This document shows positions 1 through 7,928 of a stretch of DNA of 64,000 bases, in pieces. Source of the stretch: Saccharomonospora azurea NA-128. GTDB lineage: Bacteria > Actinomycetota > Actinomycetes > Mycobacteriales > Pseudonocardiaceae. The stretch lies in NCBI RefSeq assembly GCF_000231055.2, contig NZ_CM001466.1:3470368-3534367 (forward strand), written 5' to 3'. How positions within the stretch are numbered: position 1 is the first letter of the stretch; each line of letters opens with the position of its first letter. The notes below the pieces were generated by a model. The model was not told where the DNA came from and searched no databases. It saw nothing but the letters and a program-made list of their open reading frames with translations. A program made the translations under genes and the position numbers.

Positions 1-608
1 CCGAGGGAGAAGACGTCCGACTCCGGCCCCGGGTCACCGCCGATGGCCACCTCGGGCGCCAGGTACGCGGGGGTGCCCGCGATCATCCCCGTCTTGGTGA
101 CGGTCACGTCGTCCGTCGCCCGCGAGATGCCGAAGTCGGTGATCTTCACCGTGCCGTTGCCGGCGAGCAGGATGTTGCCCGGCTTGATGTCCCGGTGGAC
201 GATGCCGACGGCGTGCGCCTCCTTGAGCGCCGCCGCGACCTGCGCGCCGATCTTCGCGACCTCCACGGGAGGCAGCGTCTTCCGTTGCTGCAGCTCCTGC
301 GCGAGGCTCGTCGACGGCAGGTACTCCATGATCAGACACGGCTGACCGTTGTCGTCCATCACCACGTCGAACACGGTGATCGCGTTCGGATGGTGCAGCC
401 GTGCCGCGATCCTGCCCTCGCGCATGGTGCGTTGACGCGCGTCCTCGGCCTCGTTCTCGTCGAGACCGGGTTGGAGCAGGAGCTGCTTGATCGCGACCGT
501 CCGGTGCAGCACGTCGTCGTGCGCCTGCCAGACGGCACCCATGGCACCGGTCCCGATCCGCTTGATGACACGGTAGCGGCCGGCGACCAGGCGACCCTCG
601 TCGCTCAC
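1..608 (-). CDS. Serine/threonine protein kinase, N-terminal part (runs off the left edge)
   Basis: Hanks-type Ser/Thr kinase of the PknB-like bacterial family, which phosphorylates proteins on Ser/Thr in response to envelope or growth signals. About 202 residues are visible, beginning at a GTG at 606-608 preceded by a strong ribosome site (GAAGGAGGTC on the minus strand, 611-620). Visible kinase landmarks are the glycine loop around residues 19-24 (GTGAMG), the ATP-binding lysine in AIKQLLL (about K41), the catalytic loop HRDIKPGN (138-145) and the DFG triad (158-160). All catalytic residues are present, so it should be active. Any transmembrane or extracellular sensor part lies outside the window. 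The downstream partner is unknown, and the gene upstream on the same strand encodes a small membrane protein. Confidence 0.95.
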   Translation of the reverse strand, partial: MSDEGRLVAGRYRVIKRIGTGAMGAVWQAHDDVLHRTVAIKQLLLQPGLDENEAEDARQRTMREGRIAARLHHPNAITVFDVVMDDNGQPCLIMEYLPSTSLAQELQQRKTLPPVEVAKIGAQVAAALKEAHAVGIVHRDIKPGNILLAGNGTVKITDFGISRATDDVTVTKTGMIAGTPAYLAPEVAIGGDPGPESDVFSL

Positions 609-775
609 GCGACCTCCTTCGGGCTCGCACATACCGGAGTTCGTGTGCCGGCTTACCGAGGACCGACCCGTGTCAGAGTAGGCTGATTACCCTCTGCACA
701 TACGGGGGGCACGTTCGGGGAGTCGGTCGAACCCCGATCGGTGGCCACGGTAACGGGCTTACAAGGCCGATGAGC

Positions 776-1186
776 TTACAGCGTCCGACTCGCACGCGAT
801 GTCGGATGGTTGACGACCGATCGCGCACCGTCACCGAAGCCAGGCATCGGCTCCACTCTCGACGGCGTGGCGTCGCCCGCCACCGCACGAGCCACACTGT
901 ACCCGGTCGAGGTGACGGCCGAGGGGCCCTCGGTGGACGGGGTGCCCGCGTCCTCGGCCAGCATCGAGGCCACCACCATCGACCCCACCAGCGCCAACGC
1001 GGCGAGCAGCAGGGCGATCAACTTGGCCCGGCGAGCGAGCGGGCTCTCGCGTTCCTCGGCCGACAGGGCGCCCGGGTCTGGGTCGCCGGCCGTCGTGTCG
1101 GTCGTGTCGGTCGTGGCGCCGTCGACATCGATGCCGAAGTCCTCGATCGAGAGGTTCGGCATGGTGGGCTCGTCGACGACGACCAT
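776..1186 (-). CDS. Small single-pass membrane protein of unknown function
   Basis: Predicted protein of 136 residues that I cannot assign to a family. It has a hydrophilic, acidic Thr/Asp-rich N-terminus of about 50 residues (cytoplasmic by the positive-inside rule, because ARRAK precedes the helix). One hydrophobic helix follows at about residues 55-75 (LIALLLAALALVGSMVVASM), then a 60-residue extracytoplasmic tail rich in Gly/Ser/Pro. The ATG at 1184-1186 was chosen because an AGGA-type ribosome site lies just upstream and codon bias begins there. It lies directly upstream of the kinase gene on the same strand, 167 bp away, so co-expression or a regulatory link is possible but unproven. 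Confidence 0.6.
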   Translation of the reverse strand: MVVVDEPTMPNLSIEDFGIDVDGATTDTTDTTAGDPDPGALSAEERESPLARRAKLIALLLAALALVGSMVVASMLAEDAGTPSTEGPSAVTSTGYSVARAVAGDATPSRVEPMPGFGDGARSVVNHPTSRASRTL

Positions 1187-1491
1187 GGGTTCCTGCCCGG
1201 ATTGGCGCCGGTCGTGCACTGCCTGCCCTCGCCTGCGTTGGTGATGTGGCCGTTGGTCCTGCCGTGCGGTGCGTGGACTCCACGAGCCAGACAACTCGTT
1301 AGTGGAGCCGTTTACCAGGACTTGTCGGTGGACAGTACGAGGTACACGACGAACGGCGTGCGACGTCACCCGAGCAGAGTAATGGTCCGGCCGCTGACAG
1401 AGCCGCACGTGCAGAGGGCTGTGCACAATGCCGTGCATTCGGCGGTCGGCGCGGGGGTGGGTCACGCCCGAACGGGCGAGGTGGGCCGTCG
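1187..1491. other. Intergenic stretch, no gene seen
   Basis: A 305-bp gap between two minus-strand genes. No reading frame here has convincing codon bias, and no strong terminator hairpin or recognisable operator is visible. It most likely holds the promoter of the gene at 776-1186. Confidence 0.5.
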
Positions 1492-2844
1492 TCAGCCGTG
1501 GTCGGCCGCGATCAGATCGTCGTCGGAGAACACGAGCTTGCGGGTCTGCTCCGCGGTGGTGCCGTCGACGTAGGTCACCGTGACCGTGTTGAGCGTGTAG
1601 CCCTCGCGGGAGTCGACGTAGACCTCGCGGACCTCGAAGTACGCCACGTCGGCGTACCGTTGCGCGAGCCCGGCCGGACCCAGCGCGGCCAGCTCCCCGG
1701 TGGTCAGCTTGTGCGCGGCGTCCGGGTTCTCGGTGACGGTGTTGAAGTACTGCTGCGACCGCTGCGCGAGGACGTCGCTGTCGTGCTTGGCCCACAGCAC
1801 GACCGGGACGCGCTCGGTCGGCGCCGGTGTGACCGGTGGCTTCGGCGGCGTGGCGACTCCGTCGGTGCCGCTGGTGTCGCCGTGGCCCGGGTCCGCGCTG
1901 CCGTCGGCGCCGGTGTCGTCACCGACGTCACCGCCCTCACCGCCCTCACCGCCGTCGCCGGTGAGGGCGCCGGAGTCGGTCGAGGACGTCGTCCTGTGGG
2001 AGGCCGGAACGTCACTGCCGTCCTCGGCTCCCTCGGAGGTGGTGGGCTCGCCCGGGCGCGTCGGCTCGCCGTTCTCGCCGGTGCGGGGAGTGCCGTTGCC
2101 GTCGTTGCCCGGCAGCGTCGGTTGCGGCGAGTGCGGCTCGGGCCACGTCTGCAGCGCCCGCGAGTCCTCGGTGGAGTCGTCGACGAACGCCGTGCCCGCC
2201 ATCAGCATCGCGGCGACGGCGGCGCCGGACGCGATGCTGGCGAACCAGGCGGCCTTCCGCCACGTTCGGGGCGGCGTCACGGACGCGGGCACCGAACCGA
2301 GGTCGAACGTGCCGAGGCCGCGAGGGGAGGCCGGGTAGACCCGGGCGTCCTCGTCGTCGTGGGCGTCCGCCTCGGTCGGCGGGGTCAACAGGACCCGCCT
2401 GCGCCGGGTGAGTCGCGATCCGGGTTCGATCTCCTCCGCGAGTGCCAGATCGCCGGTCGCGTCGGGGTAGTCGTCGACGCGACCCTCTGGCTGGTCGTCG
2501 GGTTGGTCGTCGGGTTGGGCGTCGGGTTGGGCGTAGTGGGTCTCCGGCTGCGCGTCGACCGGCGGGATCGGCTCGGTCCGCGCGTGCGAGGCGATGCCAC
2601 CTCGTGCGGAAGGGGTCCACCTCCCCGGCCCGGGCCGGTGCCGGTGACCGGAGGTGCGGGGTTCCTCGGCGGGGACGTGTCCGCGTTCGTGGTGCTCGTG
2701 GTGCCCCTCGCCCGGATCGCCCGAGACGTCCTCGACGTCCTCGAGGTCCTGGATATCCGGGATGTCGAGGACACCGATGCGCCCGGTGTCCTCGTCGCAA
2801 CCGGGGGGCCGGTCGCCGTGGGCAACGTCGAATGGTCCGGTCAT
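1492..2844 (-). CDS. Membrane-anchored protein with disordered linkers, unknown function
   Basis: Protein of 450 residues. Residues 1-195 are low-complexity and acidic, with His-rich and Gln/Pro/Asp repeats (runs of QPDD) typical of a disordered cytoplasmic region. A single transmembrane helix lies at about 198-221, preceded by WRK. Residues 222-335 form a Thr/Gly/Pro/Asp-rich linker, and the last 110 residues (from VPVVLWAK) look folded, with beta-rich segments ending DDDLIAADHG. No signal peptide or known domain is recognised. The ATG at 2842-2844 is the first start with a purine-rich site upstream (GGAGGAGG, about 13 bases away); an upstream extension with poor codon bias was rejected. It may be a cell-envelope or secretion-associated protein, but the sequence does not say. 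Confidence 0.65.
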   Translation of the reverse strand: MTGPFDVAHGDRPPGCDEDTGRIGVLDIPDIQDLEDVEDVSGDPGEGHHEHHERGHVPAEEPRTSGHRHRPGPGRWTPSARGGIASHARTEPIPPVDAQPETHYAQPDAQPDDQPDDQPEGRVDDYPDATGDLALAEEIEPGSRLTRRRRVLLTPPTEADAHDDEDARVYPASPRGLGTFDLGSVPASVTPPRTWRKAAWFASIASGAAVAAMLMAGTAFVDDSTEDSRALQTWPEPHSPQPTLPGNDGNGTPRTGENGEPTRPGEPTTSEGAEDGSDVPASHRTTSSTDSGALTGDGGEGGEGGDVGDDTGADGSADPGHGDTSGTDGVATPPKPPVTPAPTERVPVVLWAKHDSDVLAQRSQQYFNTVTENPDAAHKLTTGELAALGPAGLAQRYADVAYFEVREVYVDSREGYTLNTVTVTYVDGTTAEQTRKLVFSDDDLIAADHG

Positions 2845-3108
2845 GCCGGGTGGACGCCTCCTCCCGCTGCCGCGCCCACGCGCGACAGCGTCGCCGTGGG
2901 GCTCGGACGAAGGAGGCCGCGCGCCCGCGTCGTCGCAGGCGACCCTGCATGTGCGGACCGATCGACGTAGGCGTTCGTGCCACCCCTCGCGCTCACCTGA
3001 AGCAGAGTAGGAGTTTTTGTGCCCGGTGGTGGGCCAAGAGCGTCGGCGTCCGCCCGATTCACCCTCTCGGGGCGACGGCACCGCACGTCGGTGCCGTGGC
3101 CGGGCGCC

Positions 3109-3420
3109 TCAACCGCCGCTGCGGAAGCGCGCCTGGGTCGACTGGAGAGCCTTGGTCGAGACCGCGCCCGAGCCCAGGGCCAACAGCACGGCGAGGATGT
3201 CCATCACCGTTCCCCCGGAGGTGAAGAGCAGAGCCACCACCGCGGTCCCGGCGGTGGCCCCGGCGATCGGCCACCGCGATCGCACGTAGTCCGCGATCGG
3301 ACCGCCGCCCGCCCGCTTGTTCGCCGCGCTGTTCAACATGGCCAGGTAGCCGAGGTGGCCGAGGGCTGCGAGCACGCTCGCGATCGCGATCACGACGGCG
3401 ATGATGTTGATGATGTCCAT
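3109..3420 (-). CDS. Small three-helix membrane protein, unknown function
   Basis: Predicted 103-residue protein with an N-terminal hydrophobic helix (residues 1-24), a short basic loop (NSAANKRAGGG), then two further hydrophobic stretches (about 51-67 and 70-88) and a basic C-terminus ending RFRSGG. No family is recognised. The ATG at 3418-3420 begins the hydrophobic helix; the ribosome site is weak (GGCGG about 12 bases away). It lies between the unknown membrane-anchored protein and the chorismate mutase on the same strand, with short gaps, but nothing links their functions. Confidence 0.6.
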   Translation of the reverse strand: MDIINIIAVVIAIASVLAALGHLGYLAMLNSAANKRAGGGPIADYVRSRWPIAGATAGTAVVALLFTSGGTVMDILAVLLALGSGAVSTKALQSTQARFRSGG

Positions 3421-3515
3421 GACACCAGTGTGCCGCCGACCGGCCCGGCTCCGGGTCAGGGACATCCCTGAGATCGGACAACGGTGCTGAACCGGGCCCG
3501 TGCGGTCGAGTGCCG

Positions 3516-3821
3516 TCAGCGCCCGAGGCGTCCCCGGCCGAGGTTCAGCAGCGCCATGGCCAGCTGCCTGCCCTCGGGTCCCAGCTCGCGGTAGCGCGCG
3601 AGGACGTCCATCTCGCGGTTGTAGACGATGCGCGGGCCGCCGGCGGCCATCCGGGCGGCGCCGATCGTCTTCGACACCTCGGCACGCCGTTTCACCAGCC
3701 GGAGGATCTCGGCGTCCAGCCAGTCGATCTCCTTGCGGAGCTCGTCGATCTCCTCGGCGCCGGCAGGCGCCGGCCGGTCGGAGTGGGCGCTCTGGTCGGT
3801 GTCGTGGGTCTGGGCGTTCAT
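3516..3821 (-). CDS. Chorismate mutase, AroQ class (cytoplasmic, short form)
   Basis: Catalyses the rearrangement of chorismate to prephenate, the branch point to Phe and Tyr. The 101-residue protein has the all-helical AroQ fold: EEIDELRKEIDWLDAEILRL forms helix 1, and KRRAEVSKTIGAARMAAGG carries the Arg/Lys residues that line the active site. It ends in GRGRLGR, as I recall for the cytoplasmic mycobacterial enzyme Rv0948c. As in mycobacteria, it is divergent from uvrD1. No signal peptide, so it is the intracellular form; such short enzymes are usually activated by partnering with DAHP synthase (family knowledge). The start ATG follows AGAGG. A leader peptide with Phe/Tyr codons and a strong hairpin lie upstream and suggest transcription attenuation by charged tRNA-Phe/Tyr. 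Confidence 0.93.
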   Translation of the reverse strand: MNAQTHDTDQSAHSDRPAPAGAEEIDELRKEIDWLDAEILRLVKRRAEVSKTIGAARMAAGGPRIVYNREMDVLARYRELGPEGRQLAMALLNLGRGRLGR

Positions 3822-3865
3822 CGTGACCTCTTCTCAGTCGTGGAGGTGGTCCGGGCCCCAAGACG

Positions 3866-3904
3866 ACGAAAGCCCCGGGGTCCGGTGGACTCCGAGGCTT
3901 TCGT
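3866..3904 (-). terminator. Attenuator hairpin ahead of chorismate mutase
   Basis: Near-perfect inverted repeat: arms ACGAAAGCC (3866-3874) and GGCTTTCGT (3896-3904), continued inward by CGG/CCG and GTCC/GGAC around the loop ggt, with one mismatch and one possible G-U pair. It lies between the leader peptide stop and the chorismate mutase start, where an attenuator terminator would sit. There is no clear U-tract, which is common for terminators of high-GC actinobacteria. A smaller hairpin (3929-3953, ACGGG/CCCGT plus CCGGA/TCCGG) lies in the leader codons and could be the pause or competing structure. Confidence 0.7.
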
Positions 3905-3918
3905 GATGACTGATGGCA

Positions 3919-3981
3919 CTACGCGATCACGGGAGCCGGAGTCCGGATCCCGTAGAAAAATCGGAACGCGTCGTGTCGCAC
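3919..3981 (-). CDS. Phe/Tyr leader peptide of the chorismate mutase attenuator
   Basis: Short reading frame of 20 codons from a GTG at 3979-3981 to TAG at 3919-3921. The peptide reads roughly VRHDAFRFFYGIRTPAPVIA. Three Phe and one Tyr codon fall within codons 6-10 (FRFFY), just before a hairpin and the attenuator stem. That is the arrangement of ribosome-mediated attenuation: a ribosome stalled for lack of charged tRNA-Phe or tRNA-Tyr would change which hairpin forms. There is no Shine-Dalgarno; a -10-like CATACT ends 7 bases before the GTG, so the RNA may be leaderless. The sequence evidence is the codons and hairpins; regulation is inferred. Confidence 0.65.
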   Translation of the reverse strand: MRHDAFRFFYGIRTPAPVIA

Positions 3982-4048
3982 GAAGTCGAGTATGCCACAC
4001 GAGCGGCCCCCCGAAGCCGTTGGTGACGGGGACGACAGGCGCTTGTCG

Positions 4049-4153
4049 CTACGCCTTGCGCAGTCGCGCGACGACGCCGTCGATGTCGGCCTGCAGCAGG
4101 TGCGGGCGGCCGGGAGCCGCGGGGGCCGGGCGAAGCCGGCGGCGACGTAACAT
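4049..4153 (-). CDS. Possible 34-residue basic protein
   Basis: Small frame divergent from uvrD1. It starts at ATG 4151-4153 with GGAAGG about 11 bases upstream. It has a basic N-terminus (LRRRRLRP), a Pro/Ala stretch and a helix-like end QADIDGVVARLRKA. Third positions are mostly G/C. No family is recognised, and it could be chance coding in a high-GC intergenic region. Confidence 0.35.
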   Translation of the reverse strand: MLRRRRLRPAPAAPGRPHLLQADIDGVVARLRKA

Positions 4154-4326
4154 CGAGACCGTCCCTTCCAGGCCGGGCAGCTGCTGCGGATGCCGTGCGT
4201 GACCGTGGTCGGTACGCGAGGTGGCCGAGAGACCGCGCCGTGGGCGATCGGTTCGTCGTCGGTGGTATCGAGTAGCGTCTGCGCACGTCAGCTCGCCAGG
4301 CACGTCGTTAGGCTCAGTCACTCACG

Positions 4327-6837
4327 ATGAACACCCTGTTCGACCTCCTCCCCGAACCGGCAGGCTCCGGCCGAGCCGGCGCCTCACCAGCGGGTTCCGC
4401 CCACGACCACGCGGACCTGCTGGACGACCTCAACCCCGCGCAGCGTGCGGCGGTGGAGCACCAGGGGCGTCCGCTGCTCGTGGTCGCCGGGGCCGGTTCC
4501 GGCAAGACCCGCGTGCTGACCAGGAGGATCGCCTACCTGCTCGCGGCGAGGGACGTGCATCCCGGCCAGATCATGGCGATCACCTTCACGAACAAGGCCG
4601 CCGCCGAGATGCGCGAGCGGGTCGCCGACCTGGTCGGTCGCCGCGCCGGGCCGATGTGGGTGTCGACCTTCCACTCGATGTGCGTGCGCCTGCTGCGGCG
4701 TGAGGCGAAGACGTTGGAGATGACGTCCAACTTCTCCATCTACGACGCCGACGACAGCAGGCGCCTCATGACGCTCGTGGGAAGGGACCTGGACCTCGAC
4801 CCCAAGCGGTACTCGGCACGCGCGCTCGCCACCCACGTGTCGAACTGGAAGAACGAGCTGATCGACCCCGACGCGGCGGCCCAGGCGGCGGCGAGCGACT
4901 TCGATCGCAAGGCGGCGGAGGCGTACCGCGAGTACCAGCGCAGGCTGGTGCAGGCCGGGGCCATGGACTTCGACGACCTGATCATGCGGACGGTCGAGCT
5001 CTTCCAGGCGTTCCCGGACGTCGCCGAGCACTACCGGCGGCGGTTCCGCCACGTGCTCGTCGACGAGTACCAGGACACCAACCACGCGCAGTACACGCTG
5101 GTGCGCGAGCTGGTGGGTACCGAGCCCACCGAGTCCGGGCCGGCGCCCTCGGAGCTGTGCGTGGTCGGTGACGCCGACCAGTCGATCTACGCGTTCCGCG
5201 GGGCGACCATCCGCAACATCGAGGAGTTCGAACGCGACTTCCCGAACGCGCGCAGCATCCTGCTGGAGCAGAACTACCGGTCGACGCAGACGATCCTGTC
5301 GGCCGCCAACGCGGTCATCGCGCGCAACTCCGGTCGCCGCGACAAGCGGCTGTGGACCGACGCGGGCGACGGCGAGCGGATCGTCGGCTACGTGGCGGAC
5401 AACGAGCACGACGAGGCCGCCTTCGTGGCCGGTGAGATCGACGCGCTCGCCGACCGCGGGGAGGCGAAGTACTCCGACGTCGCCGTCTTCTACCGGACCA
5501 ACAACCAGTCGCGGGTGTTCGAGGAGATCTTCATCCGGCTCGGGCTGCCGTACCGGGTCGTCGGTGGCGTGCGGTTCTACGAGCGCAAGGAGGTCCGGGA
5601 CGCCCTGGCCTACCTGCGGGTGCTGTCGAACCCCGAGGACACGGTCAGCCTGCGCCGCATCCTCAACGTGCCGAAGCGCGGCATCGGCGACCGCGCCGAG
5701 GCCGTGGTCGCCACCCACGCCGAGCGCGAACGGATCTCCTTCGCCGCCGCGCTGAGGGACGCCGTGGACGGCCGGGTCCCGCTGCTCAACCCGCGCTCGC
5801 AGAAGGCGATCACCGCGTTCGTGGAGCTCGTGGACGGGCTGCGGGAGCTGGTCGACGAGGGCACCGACGTCGCCGACGTGCTGGAGGCCGTGCTCGACCG
5901 CACGGGGTACCGGGCGGAGCTGGAGGAGTCCAGGGACCCGCAGGACGCGACGCGGCTGGAGAACCTCGACGAGCTGGTGACGGTCGCCAGGGAGTTCACC
6001 GAGTTCGCGCAGACGGTGCAGGCGGAGTCGGCCGGCCAGGACGGTGACGACGCCGGTGAGACCGTCGACGACCTCGACGAGGACGTCGGGGTTCCCGAGC
6101 CGGGTTCGCTCCCCGCGTTCCTGGAGCGGGTGTCGCTGGTCGCGGACGCGGACTCCATCCCGTCGCCCGACGGTGGCGAGGACGGCGAGGACGGCGAGGA
6201 CGGTGACGACGATCAGGGCGTGGTGACGCTCATGACCGTGCACACGGCCAAGGGGCTGGAGTATCCCGTGGTGTTCTGCACGGGCTGGGAGGACGGCGTC
6301 TTCCCGCATCTGCGGGCGCTGGGCGAGCCGAAGGAGCTCGCGGAGGAGCGCCGGCTGGCCTACGTCGCCATCACCCGGGCGCAGCGCCGCCTGTACGTCT
6401 CGCGGGCGCTCGTGCGCACGGCGTGGGGGCAACCGATGAGCAATCCGGCCTCCCGGTTCCTCGACGAGATTCCCGAGGAGCTCGTCGACTGGCGCAGGCA
6501 GGAGCCCACACGCCAGGCGCGGTCTCCGCGGGAGGCCACCACGTGGGGACGCAGGCCGGGGACGGGCTCCGACTCGGCTCAGGCGGGCCTCGCGGCGGGC
6601 GGGATGCGCACCACCTCGTTCCAGGGTTTCTCGGCGCCGAGGCGGGGCGACGCGTGGAAGAACACGGTGGCGTTGAAACTCGACGTCGGCGACCGGGTCA
6701 ACCACGACAAGTACGGCCTGGGCACGGTCGTGGCCACCGAGGGGGCGGGCCCGCGGGCCACGGCCACGATCGACTTCGGCAGCGCGGGCACCGTGCGGCT
6801 CATGCTGATCGGCAGCGTCCCGATGGTGAAGTTGTAG
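4327..6837 (+). CDS. uvrD1: ATP-dependent DNA helicase UvrD1/PcrA
   Basis: Superfamily 1A 3'-5' helicase acting in nucleotide excision repair and at stalled RNA polymerase. The 836-residue protein has all expected motifs: Walker A GAGSGKT (55-61), motif Ia (ITFTNKAAAEMRERV), motif II VDEYQDTN (about 245-252), motif III QSIYAFRGA, motif IV QNYRST (about 315-320), motif V (MTVHTAKGLE) and motif VI (YVAITRAQRRLYVSRA). The C-terminal 50 residues (DRVNHDKYGLGTVV to the end) are the Tudor-like domain that binds RNA polymerase in PcrA/UvrD1. A non-conserved acidic insert (GGEDGEDGEDGDDD) lies before motif V. Its place between chorismate mutase and an M23 peptidase matches mycobacterial uvrD1. The ATG at 4327 gives the usual N-terminus; ribosome site weak. 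Confidence 0.97.
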   Translation: MNTLFDLLPEPAGSGRAGASPAGSAHDHADLLDDLNPAQRAAVEHQGRPLLVVAGAGSGKTRVLTRRIAYLLAARDVHPGQIMAITFTNKAAAEMRERVADLVGRRAGPMWVSTFHSMCVRLLRREAKTLEMTSNFSIYDADDSRRLMTLVGRDLDLDPKRYSARALATHVSNWKNELIDPDAAAQAAASDFDRKAAEAYREYQRRLVQAGAMDFDDLIMRTVELFQAFPDVAEHYRRRFRHVLVDEYQDTNHAQYTLVRELVGTEPTESGPAPSELCVVGDADQSIYAFRGATIRNIEEFERDFPNARSILLEQNYRSTQTILSAANAVIARNSGRRDKRLWTDAGDGERIVGYVADNEHDEAAFVAGEIDALADRGEAKYSDVAVFYRTNNQSRVFEEIFIRLGLPYRVVGGVRFYERKEVRDALAYLRVLSNPEDTVSLRRILNVPKRGIGDRAEAVVATHAERERISFAAALRDAVDGRVPLLNPRSQKAITAFVELVDGLRELVDEGTDVADVLEAVLDRTGYRAELEESRDPQDATRLENLDELVTVAREFTEFAQTVQAESAGQDGDDAGETVDDLDEDVGVPEPGSLPAFLERVSLVADADSIPSPDGGEDGEDGEDGDDDQGVVTLMTVHTAKGLEYPVVFCTGWEDGVFPHLRALGEPKELAEERRLAYVAITRAQRRLYVSRALVRTAWGQPMSNPASRFLDEIPEELVDWRRQEPTRQARSPREATTWGRRPGTGSDSAQAGLAAGGMRTTSFQGFSAPRRGDAWKNTVALKLDVGDRVNHDKYGLGTVVATEGAGPRATATIDFGSAGTVRLMLIGSVPMVKL

Positions 6838-6878
6838 GTTCGCGGCGCGAAGAGCCCGTTTCTGTCGGACCCCACGGA

Positions 6879-6905
6879 TAATCTCTCCCTCGAACACAGG
6901 TTCGA
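6879..6905 (+). promoter_or_regulatory. Orphan SOS promoter: -10 element and perfect LexA box
   Basis: A perfect actinobacterial LexA box, TCGAAC-ACAG-GTTCGA, lies at 6890-6905, five bases after a good -10 hexamer TAATCT (6879-6884); the -35 region is weak. The geometry, with the box over the expected transcription start, resembles the imuA promoter at 17383-17435. Downstream is a strong ribosome site GGGAGGG and ATG at 6918, but that frame runs open through two perfect hairpins and then antisense through the peptidase gene, so it is probably not a normal gene. The product may be a short RNA ending at the hairpin at 6977-7010. Confidence 0.7.
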
Positions 6906-6976
6906 CAGGGAGGGTCCATGGTGGGTCGTGTCACGGCCGGGGTGGTGTCCGGTCCGGGGACAGGCGCGACACACGG

Positions 6977-7010
6977 CGCGGCCCGGGAGTCGGTGGACTC
7001 CCGGGCCGCG
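6977..7010. terminator. Perfect 15-bp stem-loop downstream of uvrD1
   Basis: Left arm CGCGGCCCGGGAGTC (6977-6991), loop ggtg, and a fully complementary right arm (6996-7010). It lies between the convergent uvrD1 and M23 genes, so it can end transcription from the left and possibly the RNA begun at the orphan SOS promoter. Confidence 0.8.
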
Positions 7011-7028
7011 TGGATCCTGTTCGAGCGC

Positions 7029-7054
7029 GGTGCCGCACCGGGCGGTGCGGCACC
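7029..7054. terminator. Perfect 11-bp stem-loop at the 3' side of the M23 gene
   Basis: GGTGCCGCACC (7029-7039), loop gggc, GGTGCGGCACC (7044-7054). It lies 32 bp past the stop of the minus-strand M23 peptidase gene and probably serves it. With the stem at 6977-7010 it makes a double terminator between convergent genes. Confidence 0.75.
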
Positions 7055-7085
7055 GGTCGCGCCGGTTGTGTCGAGAGGGTTCGGG

Positions 7086-7928
7086 TCAGAGGTAGACCCC
7101 GCGGGCGGCCAGCCAGGCCTGCGGGTCGACCTTCTGGCCGCCCTGGTGCACCTCGAAGTGCAGGTGCGGGCCGGTCGACTGGCCCTTGTTGCCGATGACG
7201 GCGATCTGCTCGCCCGCCTTGACCCGCTGGCCGACCTGCACGGAGAAGCTGTCCATGTGGCCGTAGACGTGGATCGTGCCGTCGTCGAGCTGCACGCGCA
7301 CCCAGAGGCCGAAGCCGCTGGCGGGGCCCGCCTCGATCACGGTGCCGTCGGCGGCGGAGACGATCGGGGTGCCGATGGCGTTGGCGATGTCGACGCCGTA
7401 GTGGGTGCCGCCCCAGCGGGCGCCGTACCCGGAGGAGAAGACGCCCTGTGCCGGGAGCACGAACTTGGGGCGCGCGGCTTCCTCGGCGGCCTTGCGGCGC
7501 TCCTCGGCTTCGCGCTCCAGTCGCTCCTCGGTGAGCTCGGCGCTCTCGGTGAGCTTCTGCGCCTCGGCGGAGGCGTCGGTGGGGTCGGCGGCGACCTGGA
7601 GCAGCACGGGCGCGCCTGCGCGGGCGTTGCCACCGACGCCCGCGGCGCCTCCGGTGGTCATGGCCGCGTTCGCGTCACCCGCGTTGGCCAGGGGCGTCAC
7701 GTCGGTGTGGCGGTCGTTCGACTCGCCGGACGTGGCCTGGATCGTCTGTCCTGCTGCTGCGGCGGCGAACGCGCCTGCCGCGACGGCGGCCACCATCACA
7801 CGGCCTCGCAGCGCCGACGACGGCGCGGGAAGCCGGTGCGAGCCCCGGGCACGAACGACAGCACTGTCCAGTGCTTCTTCGAGTGCCGGGGAAGGACCTT
7901 GGCCGCCGGGGGAGCGGTGTCGAGCCAA
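7086..7928 (-). CDS. M23 (LytM) family peptidoglycan endopeptidase, membrane-anchored
   Basis: Zinc metallopeptidase that cuts peptide cross-bridges of peptidoglycan, or a regulator of such enzymes. Of 280 residues, about 1-42 are cytoplasmic, then comes a hydrophobic anchor (about 43-62), a Thr/Ala-rich linker, a charged coiled-coil (LTEERLEREAEERRKAAEEA), and the LytM domain from about 155. Zinc ligands are visible: H176 and D180 in HYGVD, and H255/H257 in HLHFEV, with YGHMD between, so it looks catalytically intact. Start is TTG at 7926-7928 with GGAAGG eight bases upstream. Same neighbourhood as mycobacterial Rv0950c. A Crp-like site (8167-8182) lies in the divergent promoter region. Confidence 0.92.
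   Translation of the reverse strand: MARHRSPGGQGPSPALEEALDSAVVRARGSHRLPAPSSALRGRVMVAAVAAGAFAAAAAGQTIQATSGESNDRHTDVTPLANAGDANAAMTTGGAAGVGGNARAGAPVLLQVAADPTDASAEAQKLTESAELTEERLEREAEERRKAAEEAARPKFVLPAQGVFSSGYGARWGGTHYGVDIANAIGTPIVSAADGTVIEAGPASGFGLWVRVQLDDGTIHVYGHMDSFSVQVGQRVKAGEQIAVIGNKGQSTGPHLHFEVHQGGQKVDPQAWLAARGVYL

Noticed and set aside
34..630. A long Arg-rich frame on the minus strand over the kinase region
   Set aside because: It overlaps the kinase coding sequence in another frame, has Arg/Pro/Gly-rich shadow composition, and lacks any domain, whereas the kinase frame has every motif.
4384..6897. An 837-residue frame antisense to uvrD1
   Set aside because: High-GC genes leave the opposite strand open by chance; the product is Arg/Leu/Val/His-rich with no domain and the sense strand encodes a complete helicase.
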